A stretch of 64,000 nucleotides of DNA, from assembly GCA_016218715.1 (NCBI GenBank), contig JACRDG010000076.1, positions 89,659 through 153,658 on the forward strand, given 5' to 3'. This document shows, piece after piece, positions 21,649 through 30,393 of the stretch. The stretch's first letter is position 1. Each line of letters begins with the position of its first letter. Source of the stretch: Desulfomonile tiedjei (lineage in GTDB: Bacteria; Desulfobacterota; Desulfomonilia; Desulfomonilales; Desulfomonilaceae). The notes under the pieces were generated by a model. It was not told the DNA's origin and did not search any database. It was given only the letters and a program-made list of their open reading frames with translations. Both the position numbers and the translations under genes were made by a program.

Positions 21649-22730
21649 AGAACCGTGCAACGGCATTCCATAGGCGTCTCGAAAAACTCGGGTTGGACGC
21701 GGTCATGTTCAATACGTCCGAGTTCTCGGCCTCGCCCAACGTGACGTACCTCTCCGGATTCACAGGATCGGATGCCACCATACTCATTACCCCGACCGAA
21801 CGACACCTCTTCACTGACGGGCGCTATAAGACCCAGGCGAAACAACAGGCAGCGGGATTCCAGATTCACGTGGTCCGGAGCAAACTGGACGCCCTGGCGA
21901 ACGCATTGAAGGGAGCAGAGCTGCGGCGGCTCGGCATGGAAGGTTCCCGGATCAGTTATGATTTCGTGACCGCTCTGGTTCGCAGGTTCCCCGATTTGCA
22001 GCCGATACCCCTGAAACGGCAATTTGTCGAAGGGCTCCGTATCGTCAAAGACGGGGAAGAAAAGGCCAAAATCAAGGCCGCCGCGCACCTGGCATCGGAG
22101 GCTTGCAGGCGCGTCGTCGCGGCCGGATTGATCGGCAGGATCGAATCGGAGGTGGCGGCCGACCTTGAGGGAGAGTTCCGTCGCTTGGGCGCGGAAAAGA
22201 TCGCGTTCGACACCATTGTGGCTTCCGGGGAACGCAGCGCGTTACCGCACGGAAAAGCATCCACGAAACGCATCGGCAACCAGGAACTCGTTGTAGTGGA
22301 CTATGGCTGCATGCTGGAAGGCTACCACAGCGACGAAACGGTGACCTGTGTGACCGACGCTCCTTCTGTGGAACAAAAGAGAATCTATGATGTCGTGTAC
22401 CAAGCCCATATGAGGGCACTGGAGGTGATCAAGCCCGGCATCCACGCGCGTCGCGTCGACGCAGCGGCCCGAAAGGTGATCGCTGACGGCGGGTACGGGA
22501 AGCACTTCCTCCACGGCCTGGGTCATGGCGTAGGGTTGGAGATCCATGAGCCGCCATACCTCTCGCCTCGCGGAAGAGGCACCCTCGAGGAAGGAATGGT
22601 GTTTACGGTCGAACCCGGCGTTTACGTCGAAGGTGTCGGCGGCGTGCGACTGGAAAGCCTGATATACCTCGACCGGAACGGTCCCGACATACTCTCCGAA
22701 ATGCCCAAGGATCTGATCCGCGTTGGCTAG
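21645..22730 (+). CDS. Xaa-Pro aminopeptidase / M24-family peptidase
   Basis: This 361-residue protein belongs to the pita-bread M24 family that removes N-terminal residues ahead of proline. It has the creatinase-like N-terminal domain (VTYLSGFTGSDATILITPTE) and the catalytic domain with the five metal ligands visible: Asp in VVVDYGC, Asp in YHSDETVT, His in HGLGHGVGLEIHE, Glu in TVEPGVYV and Glu in GGVRLES. It overlaps the TPR-like gene upstream and is followed 98 bases later by efp. M24 peptidase next to efp is a widespread pairing. Confidence 0.93.
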   Translation: MKNRATAFHRRLEKLGLDAVMFNTSEFSASPNVTYLSGFTGSDATILITPTERHLFTDGRYKTQAKQQAAGFQIHVVRSKLDALANALKGAELRRLGMEGSRISYDFVTALVRRFPDLQPIPLKRQFVEGLRIVKDGEEKAKIKAAAHLASEACRRVVAAGLIGRIESEVAADLEGEFRRLGAEKIAFDTIVASGERSALPHGKASTKRIGNQELVVVDYGCMLEGYHSDETVTCVTDAPSVEQKRIYDVVYQAHMRALEVIKPGIHARRVDAAARKVIADGGYGKHFLHGLGHGVGLEIHEPPYLSPRGRGTLEEGMVFTVEPGVYVEGVGGVRLESLIYLDRNGPDILSEMPKDLIRVG

Positions 22731-22828
22731 CAATCGTCCCACGGACCGATTACTCCAGCAACATTCCACCATCGGCCTGGTCATGACGCTGCCGATAGGT
22801 AATTCCGACGAGAAGAGGGAAGGAAGTA

Positions 22829-23389
22829 ATGTACTCGACTCCTGATTTCAGAAAAGGACTGAAAATTGAACTGAACGGAGAACCCTTTGTCATTGTTGAC
22901 TTTCTCCACGTGAAACCGGGAAAGGGGGGCGCGTTCATCAGGACGACCCTGAAAAGTCTCATCAGCGGAAACGTCATCGATAGGACTTTCCGATCGGGTG
23001 AAAAGGTGGGCAAGCCCGACCTGGAAGAGAAGGAAATGCAATACCTGTACGAGAGCGACGGCGCATTCCATTTCATGGACAACGAGACCTACGAGCAGTC
23101 GTACATGACGGAAGACCAGTTGGGGGACGCGCGGAGCTATCTGCAGGAGAATGTCGCGGTAACTGTGCTCCTTCACAACGGCAAACCCATCGGCGTCGAG
23201 GTGCCAATTTTTGTTGAGTTGAAAGTCGCTTCTACGGAGCCTGGGATCAAGGGTGACACGGCCGGCGGCGCGACCAAACCGGCCACCCTCGAGACCGGAA
23301 TGACCGTGCAGGTTCCCTTGTTCGTAAACGAAGGAGATGTCCTGAGGATTGACACCCGAACCGGCAAGTACATGGAAAGAGTGCGATAG
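22829..23389 (+). CDS. efp: Elongation factor P
   Basis: EF-P relieves ribosome stalling at polyproline. The 186-residue protein has all three beta domains, the KOW-like N-terminus with the tip PGKGGAF in which Lys32 is the position normally modified, and the C-terminal signature VPLFVNEGDVLRIDTRTGKY. The lysine at the tip points to an EpmA/B-type or unmodified lysine system rather than arginine rhamnosylation; no modification gene is in the window. The ribosome binding site is GAAGGAAG. Confidence 0.96.
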   Translation: MYSTPDFRKGLKIELNGEPFVIVDFLHVKPGKGGAFIRTTLKSLISGNVIDRTFRSGEKVGKPDLEEKEMQYLYESDGAFHFMDNETYEQSYMTEDQLGDARSYLQENVAVTVLLHNGKPIGVEVPIFVELKVASTEPGIKGDTAGGATKPATLETGMTVQVPLFVNEGDVLRIDTRTGKYMERVR

Positions 23390-23582
23390 TACCATTACCG
23401 CATCGAAATCCGATCACTCCAAGAGCTTTCCACACTGTGAACCAGCCGGCACGCCCAGCAGCAGCAGGCCCAATCCACCCGAGAAGAATGGACCGAACCA
23501 CTGAGGACTTCTCAGTTCCGCCAGGTCTCACCGTAGCTCCCGTTCGGTCTTTGAGGAAGGTTCTTGTGTAAGGAATAGAAGA

Positions 23583-25313
23583 ATGGATTCATTTGCCCTG
23601 GTTGTTCATGATGAGCAGACCTTCCTGGCCAAGGTCGTCAATTACGGCATGGAGCAAGGGATTTTCACCCGTGACCGTGCCGATGAGATCATCCGGATCT
23701 CGGTGGCCATGGCCAACAAGTACGTGCTCCACAAGGAGGTCGACTTCCGCTCCACTGAGGAGTTGGCCAAGGTGCAGGAGACCGTCCTGAAGCTCATAGG
23801 CGTGGGTCTGGAAATCAGAAGCAAAGGGGAGTTGGGCGACGGTATCAAGCTCTTGATGGAGGCTTCACCCGTCGAACTATTTCGGGTCGCGCACACCAGG
23901 ATCGAAAGGCTGCGGCACCGATGGCGGAACCTCCTGCAGAATCACCGCATAGAGATCCTCGTCAGCTCGGAAGAGTACGACTCCCTCAGCGAATTCACCT
24001 GCCAACGGCTCTCGGAAATGAGCGTGTTTACCGAGACCGAGGTCCACACCATCGCGTCCCTCACACTGGACGACGAGCTTTTCACCGCTTTGACGCTCCT
24101 GGAGTACTACGAATCAGAGCTTGAGAGGTATGAATTCATCCTGCGACTGAAGGACATCCTACCGTTCGGCCTTCTCAATCGATCGCCTGCGGTGCGTGCG
24201 GAGAACCTTTCAGAGGTCGATTCGATCAGACATGCATTGATCAACACGGTGATCATCTCCGGGTACCTGGATCTCGAGAATCCCATTGCGGTAACTACTG
24301 CCGATGCCCGCCGGTTCCTGGAACTGCTCGATCGGACAAAGAGTCCGGACTTGTTTCCCGAAGAGCTGGAAGACGTGGTGATCGATCTCGTCCACGAGCT
24401 GGGCGAAGGACTGGAAGAGAGCGAGGGCGCACTCCTGGCCAAGGAAGTGATCGAGTCTGCCCGGGTACTGATGGAGACGCTCGCCAACGAGTGGGAAACA
24501 GTGAGATCCCGGTCGGAGAGTACCTTCTTCAAAAGATGGTCGCGGATGGTCATCCTTTCGGATTTTCCGGACCCCATGGAGCGCATTCTTGCGTCCTACG
24601 GTCTCCTTGACGAGTTTGATTTTGAGATCATCCTGGATCAAGTCATGACCCGAGACAAGGACGAGGCGATCAAACTGATCGGGCGTCTCCCCTGGAACCG
24701 CATGAATCCTGCTCAGATCACACAGCTCTTCCACACCGCTCATCCGTACCAGGTATTGCTGGCAGCGAGCATCCCGCTGGAAGGGTTCACCGCTCAGGAG
24801 TTGGTCGATTTCCTCGAAGGCATCGCTGCGGGGGCCTTTCAGGGGCTCCTCCCGTCGTTGCAGTCGTACCTCGGGGCCGCGTCGCTTACCCTGGAGGACC
24901 TGGAGCATCTCGCGGGGTTGCCGGCAGCGGAGGCGCGGGTGTTGCTCCATATGGCAAATCCGCCTGCGGACTTTGACCAGGACAAGATCATCACGGAGTT
25001 TCGGGACGGGTCGGAGAAGATCAGAGAAATACTCTTCTATACGGCGGGAAACACCGCGGTCTTTCCGGAACTGTTCCTCGAAGCATGGTCAGCCGACTCG
25101 GCATTTGTCAAGAAACAGATCAAGTCCATCCCGCCTTCCCAAATCGGTGCCGCGCTGCTCAGGGCCGCTGGGGGTCGGCGACCGGAAATCGTGAAATCGG
25201 GTGGGAAAACCACGAAGCTTGTGTTCCACGCCGAGGAACTCAACAGCCTGTTCAACTCCCTTTCGTCGGGAAAGAAGAAGGCTGCTGTGGAATTCTTCTC
25301 TCGGAATACGTGA
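23583..25313 (+). CDS. Large uncharacterised helical protein, possibly DUF6178-like
   Basis: A 576-residue cytoplasmic protein without signal peptide or membrane helices. I can only suggest, from memory and with low certainty, the DUF6178 group of Desulfobacterota proteins. Visible features are an all-helical composition, an N-terminal HDEQTFLAKVVNYGMEQGIF segment, a Leu/Glu-rich middle and a MgtE-N-like stretch (DPMERILASYGLLDEFD ... IKLIGRLPWNRMNPAQIT) with repeated amphipathic helices ending near residue 480. The gene is preceded by a weak AAGGA site, 193 bases after efp, and ends six bases from the stop of the convergent TPR gene. Codon use is like its neighbours. Function unknown. Confidence 0.75.
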   Translation: MDSFALVVHDEQTFLAKVVNYGMEQGIFTRDRADEIIRISVAMANKYVLHKEVDFRSTEELAKVQETVLKLIGVGLEIRSKGELGDGIKLLMEASPVELFRVAHTRIERLRHRWRNLLQNHRIEILVSSEEYDSLSEFTCQRLSEMSVFTETEVHTIASLTLDDELFTALTLLEYYESELERYEFILRLKDILPFGLLNRSPAVRAENLSEVDSIRHALINTVIISGYLDLENPIAVTTADARRFLELLDRTKSPDLFPEELEDVVIDLVHELGEGLEESEGALLAKEVIESARVLMETLANEWETVRSRSESTFFKRWSRMVILSDFPDPMERILASYGLLDEFDFEIILDQVMTRDKDEAIKLIGRLPWNRMNPAQITQLFHTAHPYQVLLAASIPLEGFTAQELVDFLEGIAAGAFQGLLPSLQSYLGAASLTLEDLEHLAGLPAAEARVLLHMANPPADFDQDKIITEFRDGSEKIREILFYTAGNTAVFPELFLEAWSADSAFVKKQIKSIPPSQIGAALLRAAGGRRPEIVKSGGKTTKLVFHAEELNSLFNSLSSGKKKAAVEFFSRNT

Positions 25314-25319
25314 CGCGGA

Positions 25320-25958
25320 TCACCCTTGGTCGAGGTTCTTGAGGAAATCCGGGTGCACTGGATAGCCGAGTGATACTGCTTCTCGAGCGTGTTTCCGCGC
25401 CTGCTCGATATCCCCCTTCTGGAAAAAGGCCACTGCCAAGTTGTTGTGCCCCATCCCGAATCTGGGCTCGATTTCCACGGCCTTCAAGTTGTGTTCGACG
25501 CTCTTGTCGAGGTTGCCGAGCGCGAGAAACGCGTTTCCGAGGTTTATATGCGCGGTGACGAGGTTGGGGTTTAGTTTCAGCGCCTTTTCAAAGCTTTCGA
25601 TCGCCTCGTTCATCATTCCCTTGTAGGTGAAGGCGATCCCGATGGTGACGCAACCTTCGGCAAGGTCCGGCCGGTATTGTAGGGCACGGAGACTCTCTTC
25701 GATCGCGGCGTCGTAGTTCCCCTTCTGCAGAAGCGCGCCCGCGAGGTTGATCCTCGCTTCGCACAGTCCCGGCCGGAGCTTCAGCGCGTGCCGGAATTCC
25801 ACCATACTCTTGTCCCACTCGTCTCTCCGGGTGAGTGCGAGCCCGAGATTGTAGTGTGCGTCGGCAGAATCCGGTTTGTCTGCCACCATTTTTTCCAGGT
25901 TCTCCAGTTCAGGGTCCGATTGAGGGTTACCGCTCGAATTCTTGGGCGAGTCTACCAT
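25320..25958 (-). CDS. TPR-repeat protein
   Basis: This 212-residue protein is built almost wholly of tetratricopeptide repeats, about five, each with the W/Y-G-A-F-P-type spacing: ADAHYNLGLALTRRDEWDKS, CEARINLAGALLQKGNYDAA, AEGCVTIGIAFTYKGMMNEA, VTAHINLGNAFLALGNLDKS and GMGHNNLAVAFFQKGDIEQA. TPR arrays are protein-protein docking scaffolds. The start at 25958 has GGAGG seven bases ahead; the frame is open 99 bases further upstream without such a site. There is no signal peptide with this start, so it is probably cytoplasmic. Confidence 0.85.
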   Translation of the reverse strand: MVDSPKNSSGNPQSDPELENLEKMVADKPDSADAHYNLGLALTRRDEWDKSMVEFRHALKLRPGLCEARINLAGALLQKGNYDAAIEESLRALQYRPDLAEGCVTIGIAFTYKGMMNEAIESFEKALKLNPNLVTAHINLGNAFLALGNLDKSVEHNLKAVEIEPRFGMGHNNLAVAFFQKGDIEQARKHAREAVSLGYPVHPDFLKNLDQG

Positions 25959-26087
25959 TCCACTTCCTCCAGCCGGTTGGCAACGATGTTCGAACCTATA
26001 CTCAGGGACGGATGTCGTCAAGAGGCTGAGACCGAGCACCACGTGACGGACCGTCAAGGGTCCGGCCGGCCGCGGGAGGGGACAGGA

Positions 26088-26116
26088 TTGCGAAAACAGG
26101 CTTTTTCCCGTACAGT
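26088..26116 (+). promoter_or_regulatory. Candidate promoter for the zinc-ribbon/RDD-like gene
   Basis: In the 318-base divergent gap 25959-26276, TTGCGA (26088-26093), a 17-base spacer and TACAGT (26111-26116) point to the gene at 26277. The -35 is imperfect. Nothing else was recognised in this gap. Confidence 0.4.
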
Positions 26117-26276
26117 ATGGAGAACTGTCCGAGGGAGTTACCTGTGCCCTTGAGACGGCGGGGACGCCCAGTCCTCGATAGCACTCCTCACGGCGGCTCC
26201 CCTCCCTTGGAGGGGGCGCCTGACCTTTGTCATCCGCTGCGAACGGGTGTGAACGGTTACTGCAGAAGGGTCGGGC

Positions 26277-27704
26277 ATGACAGATCGATCCTACAAGGTC
26301 ATCCTGGACGGCACGATCAGAAACGGCGTGGATCGCGGGGAAGTAGTACGGAAGCTCGCCGCGCTGTTCAATAAAGACGTGGAGGTCGTGGAGAAGCTTC
26401 TGCTCGCTGCCCCCAGGCAGATCCGGAAGGGGTTGAATGCGGCCGAGGCGCAGAAGTACAAGCAGGTCCTGGAACGGATCGGTGCTTCGGTACGCGTTGA
26501 ACGGGATGACCTGGATCGACCGGGACTGACTCCGGCAGTGCCTCAGCCGGAGAAGCCAGCGCGGACAGGCAGGATGCCTGTCGCACCAGATCGGGACGAG
26601 GCCAATCGAGCGGAGATTCTTCGGGAAGCGCCTCAGGCCGAGAAGCTTGCGGCTCAGTTCGAATCAACGCGGAAAGGCAAGACGCCTGTCCCAGCCAAGC
26701 GGGATGAGCCTGCATTCGTGCCCGAACCTCCACCGACAGGCACGTTGCCTGTGCCTCCACATCGAGAGAAGCCTGAGGTTGTCCGCGAACCAGCAGTGGC
26801 GACGGGAGCGATGCCTGTACCTGCGCCTAGGGACCAGTCCGCGGTTGATCGCGAGAATGCTACGTGCCCCAAGTGCGGGTACGTGGCTTACTCCGAACAG
26901 GACGTGCTTCTGGTGCGCGGGGACTGTCCCCGATGCGGTTTGCGTGTCCGGAAGGACGTCGTAATAGAGGACTTGGCGCTGGAACCGCTGGATGCCGCAG
27001 CTCCCGTACGCCGCGGCCTTGAGGTCTACCAGGACCATACTCCCGCCGCCTGGAACCGCAGAGCGGTGGCAGCGATACACACCCTCAATGCATTCCTCGT
27101 GGTCTATACAGTTCTGTTTCTTTTCGCCGCTTTCATGCTCGTTCCGCTGGAGTCGATCCCGGAACAGATGGCGTATCATTTTATCGACATGGTCCTCGAT
27201 CTCTTCCCGCTGTTCTTGGTCTCCATGGCTCTGCTGGTCGTTCTGTTTGCCTTTCCGGTCTTCAATGCCGGGCTTACGTGGGGTCAGCAGATGGCCGACA
27301 TCCAGGTCTTGTACACAGACGAGGCTCAGGTTGGCGGGTTGTATTTCACGCTGGGTGCCAGGTACGCCGCTGCTCTGATCTTGACCCTGGTGCCGGGCGC
27401 TGTACTCGTATGGGCCGGGTCGCGTTTTGGTTTCTTCGAGAGTGCGCGCGTGTGGGCTGTCGTGATGCTCGGCATGGCATCGCTCGCGTGGATCGCGTCG
27501 TGGATTACCATGATGCAGAGGGAGGACGAACGGGGAGTGCTCGACCTTGCCGCGGGAACCGTGCAGACGGAGGAGGCCCCGCTTGCCCCGAACGCGATGA
27601 ACCAGGCTCTGCTCCAGCTCCTGCCCGTTCTGAGCTTCTGGCTTCTTTTTACTGCGGTGATTCCACTTCTGGTGAGGCTTTTCTCCTCGCCGGCTCCGAA
27701 GTAA
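26277..27704 (+). CDS. Zinc-ribbon, RDD-like membrane protein with in-frame palindromic repeats
   Basis: The 475-residue protein is modular. Residues 1-80 form a soluble domain (YKVILDGTIRNGVDRGEVV, then VEKLLLAAPRQIRKGLNAAEA) that recurs in proteins handling a phage-shock-like or unknown role. Residues about 90-195 are a linker with four similar segments of type TGRMPVA, KGKTPVP, TGTLPVP and TGAMPVP. Residues about 200-222 are a four-Cys zinc ribbon (CPKCGY ... CPRCGL). From about 245 there are four to five membrane helices in an RDD-like arrangement (GRxxAA-type WNRRAVAAIHTLNAFLVVY ... TWGQQMADIQVLY). The linker DNA carries four degenerate copies of the palindrome found between genes elsewhere (26564, 26672, 26735, 26801), all in the same reading frame. 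Function unknown. Confidence 0.75.
   Translation: MTDRSYKVILDGTIRNGVDRGEVVRKLAALFNKDVEVVEKLLLAAPRQIRKGLNAAEAQKYKQVLERIGASVRVERDDLDRPGLTPAVPQPEKPARTGRMPVAPDRDEANRAEILREAPQAEKLAAQFESTRKGKTPVPAKRDEPAFVPEPPPTGTLPVPPHREKPEVVREPAVATGAMPVPAPRDQSAVDRENATCPKCGYVAYSEQDVLLVRGDCPRCGLRVRKDVVIEDLALEPLDAAAPVRRGLEVYQDHTPAAWNRRAVAAIHTLNAFLVVYTVLFLFAAFMLVPLESIPEQMAYHFIDMVLDLFPLFLVSMALLVVLFAFPVFNAGLTWGQQMADIQVLYTDEAQVGGLYFTLGARYAAALILTLVPGAVLVWAGSRFGFFESARVWAVVMLGMASLAWIASWITMMQREDERGVLDLAAGTVQTEEAPLAPNAMNQALLQLLPVLSFWLLFTAVIPLLVRLFSSPAPK
26564..26819 (+). repeat. Four coding copies of the GACAGGC...GCCTGTC palindrome
   Basis: Copies lie at 26564-26582, 26672-26690, 26735-26753 and 26801-26819, at 108-, 63- and 66-base steps, all multiples of three. 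The first is a near-perfect palindrome (GACAGGCAGGATGCCTGTC). The others have decayed at the stem ends but keep the Gly-x-x-Pro-Val reading. Intergenic relatives are at 12562, 34119, 50313 and 59258. Confidence 0.75.
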
Positions 27705-27756
27705 GGGACCCTCTCCGTACTTTGATATTACGTTTGCAGGACGAGCGAATCTAACG

Positions 27757-28392
27757 TCATTCCTCCTGACAAGTGCCTTTCACCAGTGCTGTCACGATCG
27801 CGTGGCACTTGCACGAGGTGGCAATCAAATAGCGGCCCCGGGTGAGTCGGCGTTCCATTTCCCGCAGGCTGCCGAAGGTGTATCCGCCGATCCCCGGTGT
27901 GATCTGGAAGCTCCGCAGGACAAGCACCTCGCAGCCGGGCACGGTCAGCTCCTGAATGTATGCGAAGAGGGGTTCGCGACGCTCCCCAGTTACCGTACAC
28001 AGCTCTCCCTCAGGGCAGTCGTCGGGGCAGATGAAGTCGGCTCTGCTGCAACAGAGGTTTGACGCGTTGACCTGGAAGCGATTCGGGAGCAAGCCGATGA
28101 TTTCAGCCGGTATGGGAATTAGGCACGCGTCCGAAGACCTGGCCAGCACGTACGCGGCGGCAAGGTTGAAGGGGACCATCGGAACGATTACGTCCTCGGG
28201 CCTCACGCGCGCCGAATTCGCAAGGAAAGAGACGGCATCGGACACAACCCACTGCGCATTGCCACCGGTGTCGCGAGGAAGCACCTCAGGATCGCGATCC
28301 ACGACGAGAATCTCGCTCGGTTCGGAAAGACCGCTCAAGCGTTCGAGCGCCAGCTTCCCGAACTTTCCGTACCCGAGGATTATGTATCTCAT
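27757..28392 (-). CDS. NAD-binding (TrkA-N-like) Cys-rich protein
   Basis: The first 80 residues form a Rossmann fold with the dinucleotide motif GYGKFG right at the N-terminus (MRYIILGYGKFGKLALERL), an acidic end to strand two (ILVVDRD) and the strand VSDAVSFL, as in TrkA-N domains. The middle carries a cysteine cluster of spacing CC-x6-C-x3-C-x5-C (CCSRADFICPDDCPEGELC, residues about 118-136) and the C-terminus a further CKC and C. This suggests a metal or iron-sulfur site joined to a nucleotide-binding domain. No membrane segment. It is 211 residues, with its start adjoining the prmC stop. The specific role is unknown. Confidence 0.75.
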   Translation of the reverse strand: MRYIILGYGKFGKLALERLSGLSEPSEILVVDRDPEVLPRDTGGNAQWVVSDAVSFLANSARVRPEDVIVPMVPFNLAAAYVLARSSDACLIPIPAEIIGLLPNRFQVNASNLCCSRADFICPDDCPEGELCTVTGERREPLFAYIQELTVPGCEVLVLRSFQITPGIGGYTFGSLREMERRLTRGRYLIATSCKCHAIVTALVKGTCQEE

Positions 28393-29259
28393 TTAGCACC
28401 GGCCCTTCACGACACGCGGTTTGCCTGCGAGGTCGCGCAGCGTACGGATTTCCTGCAATCCGGCAAGGGACGAAAACAGTTCGCGGACCGCGATCTCCTG
28501 GGTCTCACCGATTTCCAGCACTAACGCGCCGCCCGGCTTGAGGCGTAGCGGGGCCTGAGCCGCCAGAGCCCGGATGACGTCCAGTCCGTCCGGACCGCCA
28601 TCCAGGGCTCTTATCGGCTCGAATTGGGTGATTTCGGGCTCGAGGGACGGGATCTCATCTCGCGGGATGTAGGGGGGGTTCGAACAGATCACGTCAAACG
28701 CCGCTGCCGGTCTTATGGCCTCGAACAGGTCGCAGGCCACGAAACGCACGCGCTCGCCCACGCCCGCATCATCGGCATTGAGCCGCGCGGTTGAGACTGC
28801 CAGCGGATTTACGTCCGTAGCCACGACCGTCGCCCGTGGGTTCTCACGCGCGACCGCGACCGCAATCGCTCCGCTTCCTGTACCAATCTCCATGATGGTG
28901 GGAGTGGGGTTGTCCCGAATTTCCTCCACCACTGCTTCCACGAGGATTTCCGTGTCAGGCCGCGGAATGAGAATGCCGGGGACCGTGCGTAACTGGATGG
29001 ACCAGAACTCCTTCTTTCCCGTGATCAAGGCAACCGGCTCGCGACCCGCGCGGCGGCGCACCACATCTCGGAATTGAGACCGCTCGTCCGGGCGCAAGGG
29101 CCGGTCCATACTCAGGTACAAGTGCAACCGGTCTACCCCGAGGGCATGCGCCAGGAGGATCTCCGCATCCAGGCGAGCCGAGGGGATGCCCTTTTTCTTG
29201 AAATAGTCCGTGGTCCATGCGAGCACGTCCTGTATGGTCCAACGCACGGGGGTTTTCAA
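28393..29259 (-). CDS. prmC: Release factor glutamine methyltransferase
   Basis: PrmC (HemK) methylates the GGQ glutamine of release factors. The protein has the N-terminal helical domain (WTIQDVLAWTTDYFKKKGIPSARLDAEILLAHALG), the SAM motif EIGTGSGAIAVAVA and the catalytic NPPYIPRDEI. The frame is open to a TTG at 29328, but that upstream part is encoded by the inverted repeat at 29283-29400 and is not family-like. I place the start at TTG 29259, which has GGGAAGG four bases ahead, giving 288 residues, close to the family length. It directly abuts the NAD-binding Cys-rich gene. Confidence 0.88.
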   Translation of the reverse strand: MKTPVRWTIQDVLAWTTDYFKKKGIPSARLDAEILLAHALGVDRLHLYLSMDRPLRPDERSQFRDVVRRRAGREPVALITGKKEFWSIQLRTVPGILIPRPDTEILVEAVVEEIRDNPTPTIMEIGTGSGAIAVAVARENPRATVVATDVNPLAVSTARLNADDAGVGERVRFVACDLFEAIRPAAAFDVICSNPPYIPRDEIPSLEPEITQFEPIRALDGGPDGLDVIRALAAQAPLRLKPGGALVLEIGETQEIAVRELFSSLAGLQEIRTLRDLAGKPRVVKGRC

Positions 29260-29299
29260 TTGACCTTCCCTTGATGTTATGATTTCGCGCCCGGAGGAT

Positions 29300-29406
29300 G
29301 AGGTCGGCCGACCCTCACCCTCACCCAAGGGGAGAGGGGACTCTCGGTGGCGCCGGCATCTTGCCGGTGATTTCCCTCTCCCCCTGGGAGAGGATCGGGG
29401 TGAGGG
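29300..29406. repeat. Nested inverted repeat upstream of prmC
   Basis: The outer arms are a ccctcaccctcacccaaggg-type sequence at about 29311-29340 and its approximate reverse complement at 29374-29405 (ctctccccctgggagagg followed by ggggtgaggg). At the centre is a shorter palindrome, GCCGGCATCTTGCCGGT at 29353-29368, of the same class as the other REP palindromes. The element sits between two divergent genes, prmC and etfB. Confidence 0.7.
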
Positions 29407-29528
29407 AATGACGATTCCTCAGTTGACCGCGCAATCGCATGAATCATAACCCTGCCTGAAGCCGCGACAGGTGCGCGAAAACAATACCCGACCGATTCGG
29501 TTACCCGCAAGCCTTCTGCCGGATCGGC

Positions 29529-29558
29529 TTGACAAACTCTCGATTGCGGCGCTACTTT
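29529..29558 (+). promoter_or_regulatory. Promoter for etfB-etfA-acyl-CoA dehydrogenase
   Basis: TTGACA (29529-29534), an 18-base spacer and TACTTT (29553-29558) stand 36 bases ahead of the etfB ATG. Confidence 0.65.
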
Positions 29559-29594
29559 AAGGTCCCAACCTCTCACCTCCCGAGGGAGATTCTT

Positions 29595-30392
29595 ATGAAT
29601 ATCGTCGTCCTGGTCAAGCAGGTTCCGAACACCCATGACGTGCGCATCGATCCAAAGACGGGCAACCTGATCCGGGAAGGGGTGGAAAGCATCATCAATC
29701 CGGAGGATCGGCACGCACTGGAAGCCGCTCTCGGCATCAAGGATCGGCTCGGTGCGGAGATCACCGCGCTCACGATGGGGCCGCCCCAGGCGATCGAGGT
29801 CATCTGTGAGGCGGTGGCCACGGGAGCTGACCGGGGCATCCTGCTGTCGGACAAGGCCTTCGCAGGAGCAGACACATGGGCTACTTCCACTGCCCTCGGA
29901 CTGGCCATCAAACGCATCGGGGAGTTCGACATCATCCTGGCCGGCCGCCAGGCCATCGATGGCGACACCGCGCAGATCGGTCCTCAGGTGGCTGAATTTC
30001 TGGGAATTCCTCAACTCACGTACGTGCGAGACCTGGAAGTCCTGGAAGGGAAGATAACGGCAGAACGAGTGCTGGAAGACGGCTGCGAACGAATTGAGGC
30101 GCCTTTTCCGGTTCTCTTGACAGTGCTGGCCGCGTTGAACGAACCCAGGCATCCGACGGTGGCAGGCATGCTCCGGAGTGCCTCGGAACGGGCGCCGATC
30201 GAAGTATGGAATGCCGCGGACATCGGAGCAAAGGCACTGGACGTGGGGTTTCTGGGTTCCCTGACCCAGGTGACGCGCACCTTCACCCCGAAAGAAGCAA
30301 GGAATACACGGCACCTGGAAGGTTCGCCCGGTTCGGTAGCCGCTCAACTCATACAGTGCTTACAGGAGCAGGGCATTCGCCTCGGAGAGTGA
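29595..30392 (+). CDS. etfB: Electron transfer flavoprotein, beta subunit
   Basis: EtfB pairs with EtfA to pass electrons from acyl-CoA dehydrogenases to a membrane quinone reductase, or to bifurcate them. The 265-residue protein begins MNIVVLVKQVPNTHDVRIDP, the family N-terminus, and contains EAALGIKDRLGAEITALTMG and the nucleotide loop ILAGRQAIDGDTAQIGPQVAE. The ATG at 29595 has GAGGGAG nine bases ahead; the frame extends upstream across the promoter and is discounted. Confidence 0.95.
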   Translation: MNIVVLVKQVPNTHDVRIDPKTGNLIREGVESIINPEDRHALEAALGIKDRLGAEITALTMGPPQAIEVICEAVATGADRGILLSDKAFAGADTWATSTALGLAIKRIGEFDIILAGRQAIDGDTAQIGPQVAEFLGIPQLTYVRDLEVLEGKITAERVLEDGCERIEAPFPVLLTVLAALNEPRHPTVAGMLRSASERAPIEVWNAADIGAKALDVGFLGSLTQVTRTFTPKEARNTRHLEGSPGSVAAQLIQCLQEQGIRLGE

Positions 30393-30393
30393 C

